A DNA stretch of 64,000 nt, from assembly GCF_027271155.1 (NCBI RefSeq), contig NZ_CP114542.1, positions 1,984,001 to 2,048,000 of the forward strand, written 5' to 3'. The translations under genes were made by a program, and so were the position numbers. The notes under the pieces are model-generated. The model worked only from the letters and a program-made list of their open reading frames with translations. It was not told the DNA's origin and ran no database searches. Shown piece by piece: positions 1 through 10,529 of this stretch (its first letter is position 1; each line of letters starts with the position of its first letter). The stretch is from Brevundimonas subvibrioides (GTDB lineage Bacteria; Pseudomonadota; Alphaproteobacteria; Caulobacterales; Caulobacteraceae).

Positions 1-1
1 C

Positions 2-1027
2 AAGGCACGCATCCTGGTCCTCGACGGATCATGGGGCGTGATGATCCAGCGCGCCGAACTGTCCGAACAGGATTTCCGCGGCGACCGTTTCGCCAGCCAC
101 AACGGCCAGATGAAGGGCAACAACGACATCCTGTGCATCACCCGCCCGGATGTCATCGCCGACCTGCACGACCAGTATTTCGCCGCCGGCGCGGACATCA
201 GCGAGACCAACACCTTCTCGGCCACCGTCATCGCCCAGGACGACTATCACCTCGACGCCGATGCGGTCTGGGACATCAATCTGGAAGGCGCGAAGCTGGC
301 CCGCGCCTCGGCCGACCGCTGGACGGGTAAGGAACCGCACAAGCCGCGTTTCGCCGCCGGCTCGATCGGGCCGCTGAACAAGATGCTGTCGATGTCGTCG
401 GACGTGAACGATCCCGGCGCGCGGCTGGTGACTTTCGACCAGGTCTATGAGGCCTATCGCCATCAGGTGAAGGCGCTGAACGAGGGCGGGGTCGACCTTT
501 ATCTGATCGAGACCATCACCGACACGCTGAACTGCAAGGCCGCGATCAAGGCCATCAAGGACCTTGAAGACGAGGGGATGGAGCCCCTGCCCATCTGGAT
601 CAGCGGCACCATCACCGATCGGTCCGGACGCACCCTGTCGGGCCAGACCGCCGAGGCCTTCTGGAACAGCGTGCGCCACGCCAGGCCCTTCGCCGTCGGT
701 TTCAACTGCGCCCTGGGAGCCGACCTGATGCGGCCGTTCATCGCCGAGCTGAGCCGGGTGGCCGACACCCTGGTCGCCGCCTATCCCAACGCGGGCCTGC
801 CCAACGCCATGGGCCAGTATGATGAGGAACCGCATCAGACCGCCCATTTCATCGAGGAATGGGCGGCCTCGGGCCTGGTCAACATCGTCGGCGGCTGCTG
901 CGGCACGACGCCGGAGCATATCCGGCACACGGCCGAGGCGGTGTCGAAACTGCCGACGCGGGAGATCCCGGAGCGGCCGGTGGCCATGCGGCTGTCGGGG
1001 CTCGAACCGTTCGAGCTGGTGGCGTGA
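2..1027 (+). CDS. metH1: Methionine synthase, homocysteine-methyltransferase half (5' partial)
   Basis: This is the homocysteine S-methyltransferase module of cobalamin-dependent methionine synthase, which takes the methyl group from methylcobalamin to make methionine. The reading frame is open from base 2 and already encodes the family opening motif (RILVLDGSWGVMIQ), so the true start lies left of the window; 341 residues are visible. The zinc-ligand cysteines are present: one in GFNCALGA (about nt 702) and the pair in GGCCGTTPEH (about nt 890). The protein ends right after this domain, so the folate, B12 and AdoMet modules must come from a separate gene, found at 1973-4639. A split MetH is known in Caulobacteraceae. 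Identity is very likely; only the start is missing. Confidence 0.93.
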   Translation, partial: KARILVLDGSWGVMIQRAELSEQDFRGDRFASHNGQMKGNNDILCITRPDVIADLHDQYFAAGADISETNTFSATVIAQDDYHLDADAVWDINLEGAKLARASADRWTGKEPHKPRFAAGSIGPLNKMLSMSSDVNDPGARLVTFDQVYEAYRHQVKALNEGGVDLYLIETITDTLNCKAAIKAIKDLEDEGMEPLPIWISGTITDRSGRTLSGQTAEAFWNSVRHARPFAVGFNCALGADLMRPFIAELSRVADTLVAAYPNAGLPNAMGQYDEEPHQTAHFIEEWAASGLVNIVGGCCGTTPEHIRHTAEAVSKLPTREIPERPVAMRLSGLEPFELVA

Positions 1028-1053
1028 CCCCATATACCCCCACCTCGGGCCCA

Positions 1054-1081
1054 TTGACACCCCCCATAGACCCCCTAGATT
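1054..1081 (+). promoter_or_regulatory. Sigma70-like promoter ahead of the toxin-antitoxin pair
   Basis: A perfect TTGACA -35 box (1054-1059) is followed after 16 nt by TAGATT (1076-1081), a fair -10 box, about 30 bases before the ATG at 1111. The flanking bases repeat a C-rich pattern (ATACCCCCACC, then ATAGACCCCCT), which could form an operator for autoregulation. The first part is seen; the operator role is inference. Confidence 0.5.
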
Positions 1082-1110
1082 CTCCTCTGCTGCTGACAGG
1101 GAGATTTGGC

Positions 1111-1530
1111 ATGGGCGCTCAAGCCGAAACCGCTGTAAAAGACGTCGTCGTCTGGACCAAACACGTCCATGGCGACCGCAGGGTCACCGCGCGTCTTCAG
1201 TCCCTGAAGGGCGGCGAAGACCTGGAACTCGTCGTCGATGGCGTCCGTGGCCTGTGGCGCAAGATGGCCGACGGGGTGGACGGGCGCCCTACGTCCGGCC
1301 TGCGTCCCGTCGGGCGAATGCAGACCTTCTGGAAGGAGTTGTATGCGTCACGTCGGGGGGAAACCGTTGTGATCGAACTTCCCGGCGATGAGGTCGCTGA
1401 CGCGCCGCTGATCTACCCCGCCGATCCCGACCCGAAGGTTCGGGCCGAGGCCTTGCAGGCCCTGTTGACGGCGGGCGGCGGGCACTCCCGCGGCGAACGT
1501 TGGACCCGCGACGAATTGTACGACCTATGA
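1111..1530 (+). CDS. Putative antitoxin partner of the PIN-domain toxin
   Basis: A 139-residue protein of no family I can name firmly. The start is chosen because GGGAG lies 9 nt upstream of the ATG and a TTGACA promoter precedes it; an in-frame upstream extension would run into metH1. The C-terminal tail ([14 protein letters not shown]) resembles the aromatic and acidic tails with which VapB-type antitoxins wrap their toxin. Its stop overlaps the start of the PIN toxin by ATGA, the usual antitoxin-then-toxin arrangement. The antitoxin role is inferred from position, size and tail, not from a recognised DNA-binding fold; the N-terminal half shows no clear AbrB, RHH or Phd motif. Confidence 0.6.
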   Translation: MGAQAETAVKDVVVWTKHVHGDRRVTARLQSLKGGEDLELVVDGVRGLWRKMADGVDGRPTSGLRPVGRMQTFWKELYASRRGETVVIELPGDEVADAPLIYPADPDPKVRAEALQALLTAGGGHSRGERWTRDELYDL

Positions 1531-1972
1531 TTTCCGCCGACACCAACGTCTTCGCCTACCTGTATGACGAAGACAGTCCGCAAAAGCAGGCTGTCGCGAG
1601 AGCTACGGTGGCAGCCCTGGCGGCGAAACAGGGAATCGTTGGCCTTCAGGTCGTCGGTGAACTGAACAACGTCCTGCGCCGCAAGATGGGTAAGACACCT
1701 TCAGAGGCCGCGCAGGCCGGGCGGCGTCTGATCGGGGCATTTTCGGTCTTCCCCCCCACCCGTCAGGCCGCGGTCTGGGCCCTTGAGCAGGCAGGCGCTG
1801 CGACGCTTCAGTACTGGGACGCCCTTCTGCTGGCCTCAGCGCGTCAGGCGGGCGTGGACACGCTTCTGACCGAGGATCTGTCCGACGGGGCCGAGATCAG
1901 CGGCGTCCTCATCATCAATCCGTTCGGCGAGCAGGGTCTGAGTCCGCGAGCGAGACAGGTTCTGGAGTTCTA

Positions 1973-1973
<1 letters not shown>
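1527..1973 (+). CDS. vapC: PIN-domain ribonuclease toxin, VapC-like
   Basis: A 148-residue PIN-domain protein. Acidic residues expected to bind the catalytic metal are visible: D5 in SADTN, E45 in [10 protein letters not shown]98 in YWDALLL, and E116, D117 and D120 in LLTEDLSDG. VapC toxins cleave tRNA or rRNA and are neutralised by the protein encoded just upstream. The ATG overlaps the antitoxin stop (ATGA at 1527-1530). The stop codon TAG (1971-1973) shares its G with the GTG start of metH2, so translation of metH2 may be coupled to the toxin. The PIN call is firm; the RNA target cannot be read from sequence. Confidence 0.85.
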
Positions 1974-4639
<2,666 letters not shown>

Positions 4640-4640
4640 C

Positions 4641-4809
4641 GGTCCCCTTCTCCCCTTGCGGGAAAAGGGGACCGAGCGTCAGCGAGGTCGGATGAGGGGT
4701 GACTCCCGGCCTTACTGATCGGCGTCTGCTCGCCTCATGTCATTTGCATCGCCGTACCCCTCATCCGTCAGCCTTCGGCTGCCGCCTTCTCCCGCAAGGG
4801 GAGAAGGCG
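4641..4809. repeat. Inverted pair of REP-like palindromic repeats
   Basis: Two copies of one element face each other. The left copy (about 4641-4700) reads CCTTCTCCCCTTGCGGGAAA and runs to GGATGAGGGGT. The right copy (about 4756-4809) is the reverse complement of the same layout: a CTTCTCCC/GGGAGAAG hairpin, a second small hairpin, and the GGATGAGGGGT tail. They sit between two convergent genes, where the hairpins could end transcription from either side. This is a dispersed chromosomal repeat type; no transposase is nearby. Confidence 0.75.
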
Positions 4810-4813
4810 TCGA

Positions 4814-5392
4814 TTACGTCTTCGGCTGACCGGTCTCGTCCAGACCGGCGTCATCCAGCGTTTCCGGCGGGGTGGTGATGTTCTCGCGGACGCGGCGCGC
4901 GGCGTGCTCGCACCGGCCCGGCAGGCCGAAGAACAGGCCGAAGGCTTCGCTGCGCACGCGTTCGTCCGTCTGCGCCATCAAAGGCGTCCATTTCGCGGCG
5001 GCCTCGGCGGCGGCCGTTTCGGCGGCGGCACGCGTGGCAGGCGTCTGGCGCGCGGCCCCGACGCGCAGGGCTTCCCGGAAATCCGTCGCTTCCAGCCCCC
5101 CCAGCCGCATGATCTCGCGATCCAGATCGTCCGCCGTGGTCAGGGTCTGTCCGAGCGCGATGTGCCCCTCGACCAGGGCCGCGCACCAGGCCACCAGCGG
5201 ATAGTCCTGCTCCGGCGCGCCACGTGGCAGCGGCGTGGCATAGGCGATGGCCTCACGGGCGTTACGGGCGGCGACCGACTCGGTTTCCGAAGCGGCCGTA
5301 ACGATCGGTCCGTCCTGTGACTGGGCCAGCGCAGATTCGCCGAAGGCGGCCAGCGCGAGGGAGGCGAAAGCAGCGGTGAGGCGAAGGCGCAT
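4814..5392 (-). CDS. Hypothetical secreted protein
   Basis: A 192-residue protein of unknown function. The ATG at 5392 is chosen because a clean signal peptide follows (MRLRLTAAFASLALAAFGES, with probable cleavage after ALA), placing the mature protein in the periplasm. The mature part is alanine-rich and mostly helical, with two cysteines (one in VAWCAALVEG, one in LPGRCEHAARR) that could pair. It lies upstream of the repeat pair at 4641-4809 and is separated from the TonB receptor by a hairpin. I recognise no catalytic motif. Confidence 0.7.
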   Translation of the reverse strand: MRLRLTAAFASLALAAFGESALAQSQDGPIVTAASETESVAARNAREAIAYATPLPRGAPEQDYPLVAWCAALVEGHIALGQTLTTADDLDREIMRLGGLEATDFREALRVGAARQTPATRAAAETAAAEAAAKWTPLMAQTDERVRSEAFGLFFGLPGRCEHAARRVRENITTPPETLDDAGLDETGQPKT

Positions 5393-5513
5393 GAAGAGAT
5401 CGTCCGATAGCTGTCTGACCCTCGCCTGAAGGCGCGGCATGGTTTCTATACGGCAGGGCTAATCTGAAGGCCCCTCCCCGAGACGTGATCCTAAAGCCAA
5501 AACGCCGGATACA

Positions 5514-5543
5514 GAAATGCCGGCGCTTTCGCACCGGCATTTC
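5514..5543 (-). terminator. Hairpin terminator after the TonB-dependent receptor gene
   Basis: A perfect 10-bp inverted repeat, GAAATGCCGG (5514-5523) and CCGGCATTTC (5534-5543), with a 10-nt loop, lies 22 bases after the receptor stop codon. On the minus strand it is followed by a moderate T-rich stretch (GTTTTGGCTTT). Its position fits a factor-independent terminator, but the T-run is broken. Confidence 0.55.
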
Positions 5544-5565
5544 CAGGTCGACAGTCGTTCTGAGG

Positions 5566-8500
5566 TTAGAACGAGTAGCGAACGCCCAGGTAGGCGCGAC
5601 GCGGTGCAACCCACTGATTGGGCTGCTGGTAGCCGAACTGGCCGCTACCGGCGCGATTGTTGACGACATTCGTCGCCGTCTGGTGGTTCATGACGTTGAA
5701 GACGTCGAGGAAGAACTCCAGCTCGCCGGCCACGTAGGGCGCATCGGCGACGTACTTAAAGCGCAGGTCCCAAGTGTAGTAGCTGGGGCCTTGCTCGCTG
5801 CCGGTGATGCCTTCGACGAGGTAGCTGTCGGTGACGCCGTTGAACACGAACGGATCCTGCATGTCCGGAATGATGCGGCCAGAGATGGCCGAACCTGGCG
5901 TGTAGAGTGCGCCGCTGTTCCAGTTGAACACGCTGGAGACTTCCAAACCGAAATCGAACTCGTAGCCGCCGTAGGCCTTGAACTGATGCGGAATGTTGCC
6001 GGCCTGCGGGCCGTAGACGTTCGGAGCGCGCGGATCGAGCGCGAGCCAGTCGCCGACGAAGTCTGCGTTTCCGTCCGAGTTCGCGTTACCTTCGGCCTTG
6101 TTATAGGTGTAGGATGCCTGACCGAACCAGTTGTCGGTCTTGAACTTCGTCACTGTCAGCTCGAAGCCGGTGTATTCGCGCTTGCCACCCGGCAGAGTGC
6201 CGATGACATAGTTGGTGCCGGGGTTCGCGTCGTAGCCGAAGTAGGAATACGGCAGGTAGAAGGCTGATCCTGGGAAGGCCGCACCGTTCACGCCGCAGGT
6301 CGCCTGCGTGCAGGTCGGATCCGAATACAGCGTCAGGTCGAAGTCTTCCATGATGTCCTTGGTCACGCGGTGCGTAACGGAAGCCGCGATGCCGATGTCG
6401 GACCCGATGGTAGTCGACCCACCGATCATGAACTCGTCCGTATAGGGCGTCTTGGTCGCGGGCGAGATCTGGGCGTCGCCCGGTCCCCGCGTCCGGAAGG
6501 TGACCCACTCGCCGCCCGCGCCATTACTGACGTAGATCTGCTCGTTGTTCACCGGACCCGTCAGAGCCCCCGCGAAGTCCGTCATGTCAGCGCGGATCGG
6601 GTCATAATAGCGACCAACGAAACCAAAGACCTTGCTGCGGCCATCACCGTTCAGGTCGTACACGACGCTCAGGCGCGGCGCGTAGGTCCAGTCGAACGAG
6701 GCGATCTTGCTGTCGTCGGATGCGAAATGCTCGGTCCGTTCGGCGCGAACGCCGGCGTTGACGGTCAGCTGATCCAGCGTCCAGGTATCCTGCAGGTACA
6801 GCGAGGTGTATTCTAGGCGCAGCGTATAGGGGCCGTCAGCCGCACGAACCGTCCGATAGACGTTGACGTTGTTGTACGGGTTGCCCGCGGTGCTGCCGAA
6901 CACCAGGTTTCCGGCTTCAGTGGCCGAGACCTGACCGTCGGCGTTGGTGTCGAGGATCGACCGGGCGCGGGCGTTGCCGCTGAGCGCCGGCAGCAGGAAG
7001 GTCGAGTAATCCTGCGTGGTGATCGCGCGCGCCGTCCAGCCCGAACCGACGTAGGACGCCAAGGTCGTACCGGCATAGATCGAAGCCAGCGAGTTGTAGG
7101 TCGCGCCGCCCGGAACCGAGTCGGTCTGGAAGTTCGTGTTGTCTGCGAACGAGAAGCCGCCCTTGAACGTGTGCGAGCCGAAGCCGGTGTCAAGGTAGTA
7201 CTCGAAGTTGCTGCCATACTCCTCGCGGTTGCGGGTCTCTTCCAGGTTGATTCCGCGACCGCCGAGCGAGCGTTGGATGATGTTGGACCCGAACGAGTTG
7301 CGATAGGTAACGTTGTCGCGGATGGATTGATCCACGGCCTGGTCGACGATCTGGGCTTCATGCTTGAAGTAGTAGCCGTTCAGGATCAGGTCACCCCAGG
7401 TGCGGGTGTAGTCAACCTTGTAGTTGTCGCCGCCCTGTTCGCGCGAATAGTCGCGACGGTTGATGATCGCCGACGAGTTCTGGCCGCTGATCGTGGTCGG
7501 ATCGCCGAAATAGGTCAGTGTCAGACGGTCATTGTCGGTCGCCTGCCAGGTCAGCTTGGCGAAGCCGTAGTCCTGGTCGCTTTCGACGCTGCGGAGGATC
7601 TGACCGAAGGTCGGGCTGCTCGCCGTGACGTCCAGGACGTCGTCCTGCCGGTTCTTCTTCTGGTACGAACCGTAGATCCACAGGCGATCCCGGATAATCG
7701 GACCGCCCAGCGTGAAGGCGGAGTCATAGGTATCGAACCCGCCCGAGGTTATGTGTTGATCCTCGGCAACCAGATCGCTGTTCTGGAAATAGTAGTTCAG
7801 CGAACCGTGCCACTCGTTACTGCCCGACTTGGTTATGACGCGCGAGACCAGACCCGAACCACCAGCGTATTCTGCAGGTACGCCGCCGACGATGACCTGC
7901 TGTTCCTGGATGATCTCTGAGTTGAAGTTCGAGCCGAAGGTGCCGGTGACCGGGTCGGTCACATCGACGCCGTCGAGATAATAGAGGTTGTCCGTAGACG
8001 TACCGATGCCGCCACCGGCCTCGGCGTAGTTAACGCCCGAACGTGAAGACGGGTTGCCGCCGTTAGAAGGCTTCACGCCGGGTACCAGCTGCAGATAGCT
8101 TTGATAGCTACGGGCGGTAGGCAGTGCTTCCACGACGCCCAGCGTCAGCGTGGTGCTGACCTGCGCGGAGGTCACGTCGATGGCGGCCAGAGAAGTCCCC
8201 GTGACAACGATATCGTCGACGTTGGAGGCGGGTCCCGCACCGCTAACCAGGACGTAGCCAACACTGAGGTCGCGACCAGCCACGACGGCGACGTTGTCCG
8301 CGCCGAAGGCGTCATAACCGGCGGCGGTCACGTTCACAGTGTAGTTGGTGGCGGGGTCCAGACCAGCGAGGCGAACGCGGCCGTCCGCATCGGTGACGCC
8401 GGTACGGCTCACGAGGCTGTCTGGCGAGCTGACAGTGACGTTCGCGCCCGAAAGCGGCGCGCCGCCGTCACCAGACACGGTCACGCGCAGCGAACCGGTC

Positions 8501-8628
8501 AGCGATTGCGCCAAGGCCTCGGTCGGCGCAACGAGCGCGATCACCGGAACGGCGGTCAGCGCCAGCAAGGCGGCGCTTCCAATCATCGAGGTATTCAGCA
8601 GCCGCTGGCGGATTGTCTTGAGCTTCAA
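5566..8628 (-). CDS. TonB-dependent receptor, Oar-like with carboxypeptidase-regulatory-like domain
   Basis: A 1020-residue outer-membrane receptor. I place the start at the TTG at 8628, because AGGAGA lies exactly 6 nt upstream and a signal peptide of about 40 residues follows, ending in EALAQ. Next comes a carboxypeptidase-D regulatory-like beta domain (about 42-125), then the plug (about 150-250, with YYLDGVDVTDPVTG), then the beta-barrel. The last residue is phenylalanine (YLGVRYSF), typical of barrel proteins inserted by BamA. The substrate is unknown; Oar-like receptors often take up peptides or large compounds. No TonB, ExbB or ABC transporter gene is adjacent. An in-frame ATG at 8682 lacks a ribosome site and would spoil the signal peptide. 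Confidence 0.9.
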   Translation of the reverse strand: MKLKTIRQRLLNTSMIGSAALLALTAVPVIALVAPTEALAQSLTGSLRVTVSGDGGAPLSGANVTVSSPDSLVSRTGVTDADGRVRLAGLDPATNYTVNVTAAGYDAFGADNVAVVAGRDLSVGYVLVSGAGPASNVDDIVVTGTSLAAIDVTSAQVSTTLTLGVVEALPTARSYQSYLQLVPGVKPSNGGNPSSRSGVNYAEAGGGIGTSTDNLYYLDGVDVTDPVTGTFGSNFNSEIIQEQQVIVGGVPAEYAGGSGLVSRVITKSGSNEWHGSLNYYFQNSDLVAEDQHITSGGFDTYDSAFTLGGPIIRDRLWIYGSYQKKNRQDDVLDVTASSPTFGQILRSVESDQDYGFAKLTWQATDNDRLTLTYFGDPTTISGQNSSAIINRRDYSREQGGDNYKVDYTRTWGDLILNGYYFKHEAQIVDQAVDQSIRDNVTYRNSFGSNIIQRSLGGRGINLEETRNREEYGSNFEYYLDTGFGSHTFKGGFSFADNTNFQTDSVPGGATYNSLASIYAGTTLASYVGSGWTARAITTQDYSTFLLPALSGNARARSILDTNADGQVSATEAGNLVFGSTAGNPYNNVNVYRTVRAADGPYTLRLEYTSLYLQDTWTLDQLTVNAGVRAERTEHFASDDSKIASFDWTYAPRLSVVYDLNGDGRSKVFGFVGRYYDPIRADMTDFAGALTGPVNNEQIYVSNGAGGEWVTFRTRGPGDAQISPATKTPYTDEFMIGGSTTIGSDIGIAASVTHRVTKDIMEDFDLTLYSDPTCTQATCGVNGAAFPGSAFYLPYSYFGYDANPGTNYVIGTLPGGKREYTGFELTVTKFKTDNWFGQASYTYNKAEGNANSDGNADFVGDWLALDPRAPNVYGPQAGNIPHQFKAYGGYEFDFGLEVSSVFNWNSGALYTPGSAISGRIIPDMQDPFVFNGVTDSYLVEGITGSEQGPSYYTWDLRFKYVADAPYVAGELEFFLDVFNVMNHQTATNVVNNRAGSGQFGYQQPNQWVAPRRAYLGVRYSF

Positions 8629-8840
8629 GATCGTTCTCCTAAGACGATGACCCAGCCCTCCGCCGCGCCACCTTGTTGTCATCTTGCGTCAGTTCCGGCG
8701 CAGATTACGGTATGGATAGACACCACGCTCGGGGTTACGCCACTGTAATTAAATCAACGTAATGAAGTGGCCGCAGGAGTGTCGCATTCAGGACACGTTT
8801 GTGATTCGGTTGCGACTTTCCCGCGAGGCAGGAGATTTCG

Positions 8841-9248
8841 ATGTCATTAACCGCTCGACCGCTGTCCCCGAATATCTGGGTCGCGCCCCAGATCGCCCTC
8901 GAAGACCTGCCGTCACTCGCAGCCCAGGGCATCCGCCGGATCGTCAGCCACCGACCGGATGGGGAGGAACCCGGTCAACCCTCCGCGACGGAGATGGCAG
9001 TGGCGGCCCAGGCTGTCGGTATGGGCTTTACCCACGCCCCCGTTGTGGGAATGCCGGCAGAGGATGCTGTCGCCGTTACAGCCGGTGTTCTGCAGGATGA
9101 CGCGCCGGTCCTGATGTTCTGTCGCTCCGGCACGCGGTCGACGTTCGCCTGGGCGTTGGCCATGCGGGCGCTGAATCGGTCCGATGCGCAGACGTTGCGC
9201 GAAACCGCCGCCGCAGCAGGCTACGACATCAGCCGGTTGCCGCTCTAG
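8841..9248 (+). CDS. TIGR01244-type sulfurtransferase/phosphatase-like protein (DUF442)
   Basis: A 135-residue protein of the small rhodanese/dual-specificity-phosphatase-like family (beta-lactamase hydrolase-like, DUF442). The active-site loop CRSGTRS begins at C94, with arginine four residues on as in rhodanese loops. The N-terminal pattern (LSPNIWVAPQIALEDLP) and the HRPDGEE segment near residue 37 are typical of the family. AGGAG lies about 8 nt before the ATG. It is divergent from the TonB receptor with a 212-bp shared upstream region. In other bacteria the domain is linked to sulfide metabolism; no sulfide genes lie here, so the role is open. Confidence 0.85.
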   Translation: MSLTARPLSPNIWVAPQIALEDLPSLAAQGIRRIVSHRPDGEEPGQPSATEMAVAAQAVGMGFTHAPVVGMPAEDAVAVTAGVLQDDAPVLMFCRSGTRSTFAWALAMRALNRSDAQTLRETAAAAGYDISRLPL

Positions 9249-9381
9249 AGCCTGATCGGCTGAGGTGGAATCGCTTCGCGATTCCGCCGATGCCGTGAAT
9301 CAGGCTCCAGAGATGAGCGAGGGCATGATTCACGCTTTCGCTGGACCCACGACGTGGGTCCACCTCAAACGATCATGCCCT
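9248..9381. repeat. Two opposed copies of a palindromic repeat
   Basis: Copy 1 (9248-9307) has outer arms GAGCCTGAT/ATCAGGCTC and an inner hairpin GGAATCG/CGATTCC. Copy 2 (9320-9381) has outer arms AGGGCATGAT/ATCATGCCCT and an inner hairpin TGGACCCAC/GTGGGTCCA. When copy 2 is reverse-complemented, the two share the frame TGATCG..TGAGGTGGA, hairpin, TCC..GTGAATCA. The inner stem differs in sequence but stays paired. The left copy starts at the stop of the sulfurtransferase gene and the right copy overlaps the stop of the lipoprotein gene at 9380-9529. Confidence 0.8.
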
Positions 9382-9529
9382 AGCGGCTGACGGCCACCCG
9401 GGCGGCGTAGGGAATCGGCTCCGGATCGCCGCACGACGCAAGCACCAGTTGCGCCGCCATGAGGCACAGCATCGCCGCGACGACGGGCTGGAGCCGATTT
9501 GAGACAGTCAGTGCGATAGAACGGGCCAA
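9380..9529 (-). CDS. Small lipoprotein, 49 residues
   Basis: A short gene of 49 codons plus stop. The TTG at 9529 has GGAG (complement of 9538-9541) 8 nt upstream. The protein opens MARSIALTVSNR, continues with a hydrophobic segment, and has a lipobox LASC with the acylated cysteine at residue 33. A 16-residue tail follows (GDPEPIPYAARVAVSR). An aspartate at +2 after the cysteine would suggest inner-membrane retention, but here glycine is +2 and aspartate +3, so sorting is uncertain. It ends inside the right arm of the palindromic repeat at 9320-9381. Tiny lipoproteins of this form are common in Caulobacterales; the function is unknown. Confidence 0.55.
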   Translation of the reverse strand: MARSIALTVSNRLQPVVAAMLCLMAAQLVLASCGDPEPIPYAARVAVSR

Positions 9530-9611
9530 GACAGGCGCTCCAGAACAGGTTTACGGTCTGTTAAGGCAAGGATCGGGCCGTCCTCCTCCGCACCATTTCG
9601 AGACCAGCGTC

Positions 9612-10529
9612 ATGTCCGTCCCCCAGGCCATTCCCTTCGTCCGCGCCTTCGATTTCCGGTATGGCCGCGCCGATCAGGTCTCGCCCCTGATCCAGCGGGT
9701 CATCTGCAACAACCCCGGCCCGTTCACCTTCACCGGCACAGGCACCTATATCGTCGGCCATTCCAGGCCCGGATCGTCCGTCGCGGTCATCGATCCCGGC
9801 CCGCTCGATGATGCGCATCTGGACGCCCTGACAGAGGCCGTCGCGGGCCGGACGGTCAGCCATATCCTGGTGACCCACACCCACCGCGATCACTCTCCCC
9901 TCGCCCGTCCGTTCGCCGTACGCGTCGGGGCACCGATTCTGGCGGCGCGCCCGCCCGTGCAGGACACGCATGCGTCGGGCCCCCTGGACGAGGAGGAGGA
10001 CGCCGCGTTTTCACCCGATACGGTCCTGACCGGAGGCGAGGCGATCGTCGGCGACGGCTGGACCCTTCGCGCCCTTTTCACGCCAGGTCATGCGTCCAAC
10101 CACATGGCCTTCGCCCTGGACGACGAGAACGCCCTGTTCTGCGGCGACCACGTCATGGGCTGGTCCACCACCGTGGTCGCCCCGCCTGACGGCGACATGA
10201 GCGATTACATGCGCAGCCTGGAGCTGGTGATCGCGGCCGATTTCTCGACCCTGTGGCCCACCCACGGCGCGCCGGTGACCGAGCCCGCGCCCTTCCTCGC
10301 TGCCTATCGCCAGCATCGCCTCGATCGCGAGGCCCAGATCATGAGCCGCCTCGTGGCCGGGGATCGTACCATCGCGGCAATGGTGCCGGTTCTGTATGCC
10401 GCCGTGGACCAGCGCCTGTGGGCCGCAGCCGGCCTGTCGGTCTGGGCGCACCTGATCAAGCTGGTGAGGGACGGGCGCGTCGTCGCGGACGGCGAACCGA
10501 CGCTTGCGGCGACCTATCGACCGGCCTGA
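9612..10529 (+). CDS. MBL-fold metallo-hydrolase with C-terminal winged helix (LACTB2-like)
   Basis: A 305-residue metallo-beta-lactamase-fold hydrolase. The metal-binding motif THTHRDHS (H89, H91, D93, H94) is intact. Downstream ligands are likely the histidine in FTPGHASNHM and the aspartate and histidine in FCGDHVMGW. The last 70 residues match the winged-helix tail of the LACTB2 group (about 240-300). I take the ATG at 9612 because the family core begins at once (IPFVRAFDFRYG); an upstream in-frame ATG adds low-complexity sequence. LACTB2 relatives are single-strand RNA endonucleases; bacterial members are poorly defined. The 3' end overlaps the convergent gene by 16 bp. Confidence 0.85.
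   Translation: MSVPQAIPFVRAFDFRYGRADQVSPLIQRVICNNPGPFTFTGTGTYIVGHSRPGSSVAVIDPGPLDDAHLDALTEAVAGRTVSHILVTHTHRDHSPLARPFAVRVGAPILAARPPVQDTHASGPLDEEEDAAFSPDTVLTGGEAIVGDGWTLRALFTPGHASNHMAFALDDENALFCGDHVMGWSTTVVAPPDGDMSDYMRSLELVIAADFSTLWPTHGAPVTEPAPFLAAYRQHRLDREAQIMSRLVAGDRTIAAMVPVLYAAVDQRLWAAAGLSVWAHLIKLVRDGRVVADGEPTLAATYRPA

Noticed and set aside
9248..9381. CRISPR array or insertion-sequence ends
   Set aside because: Only two units, opposed rather than direct, no spacers of equal length and no transposase or cas gene.
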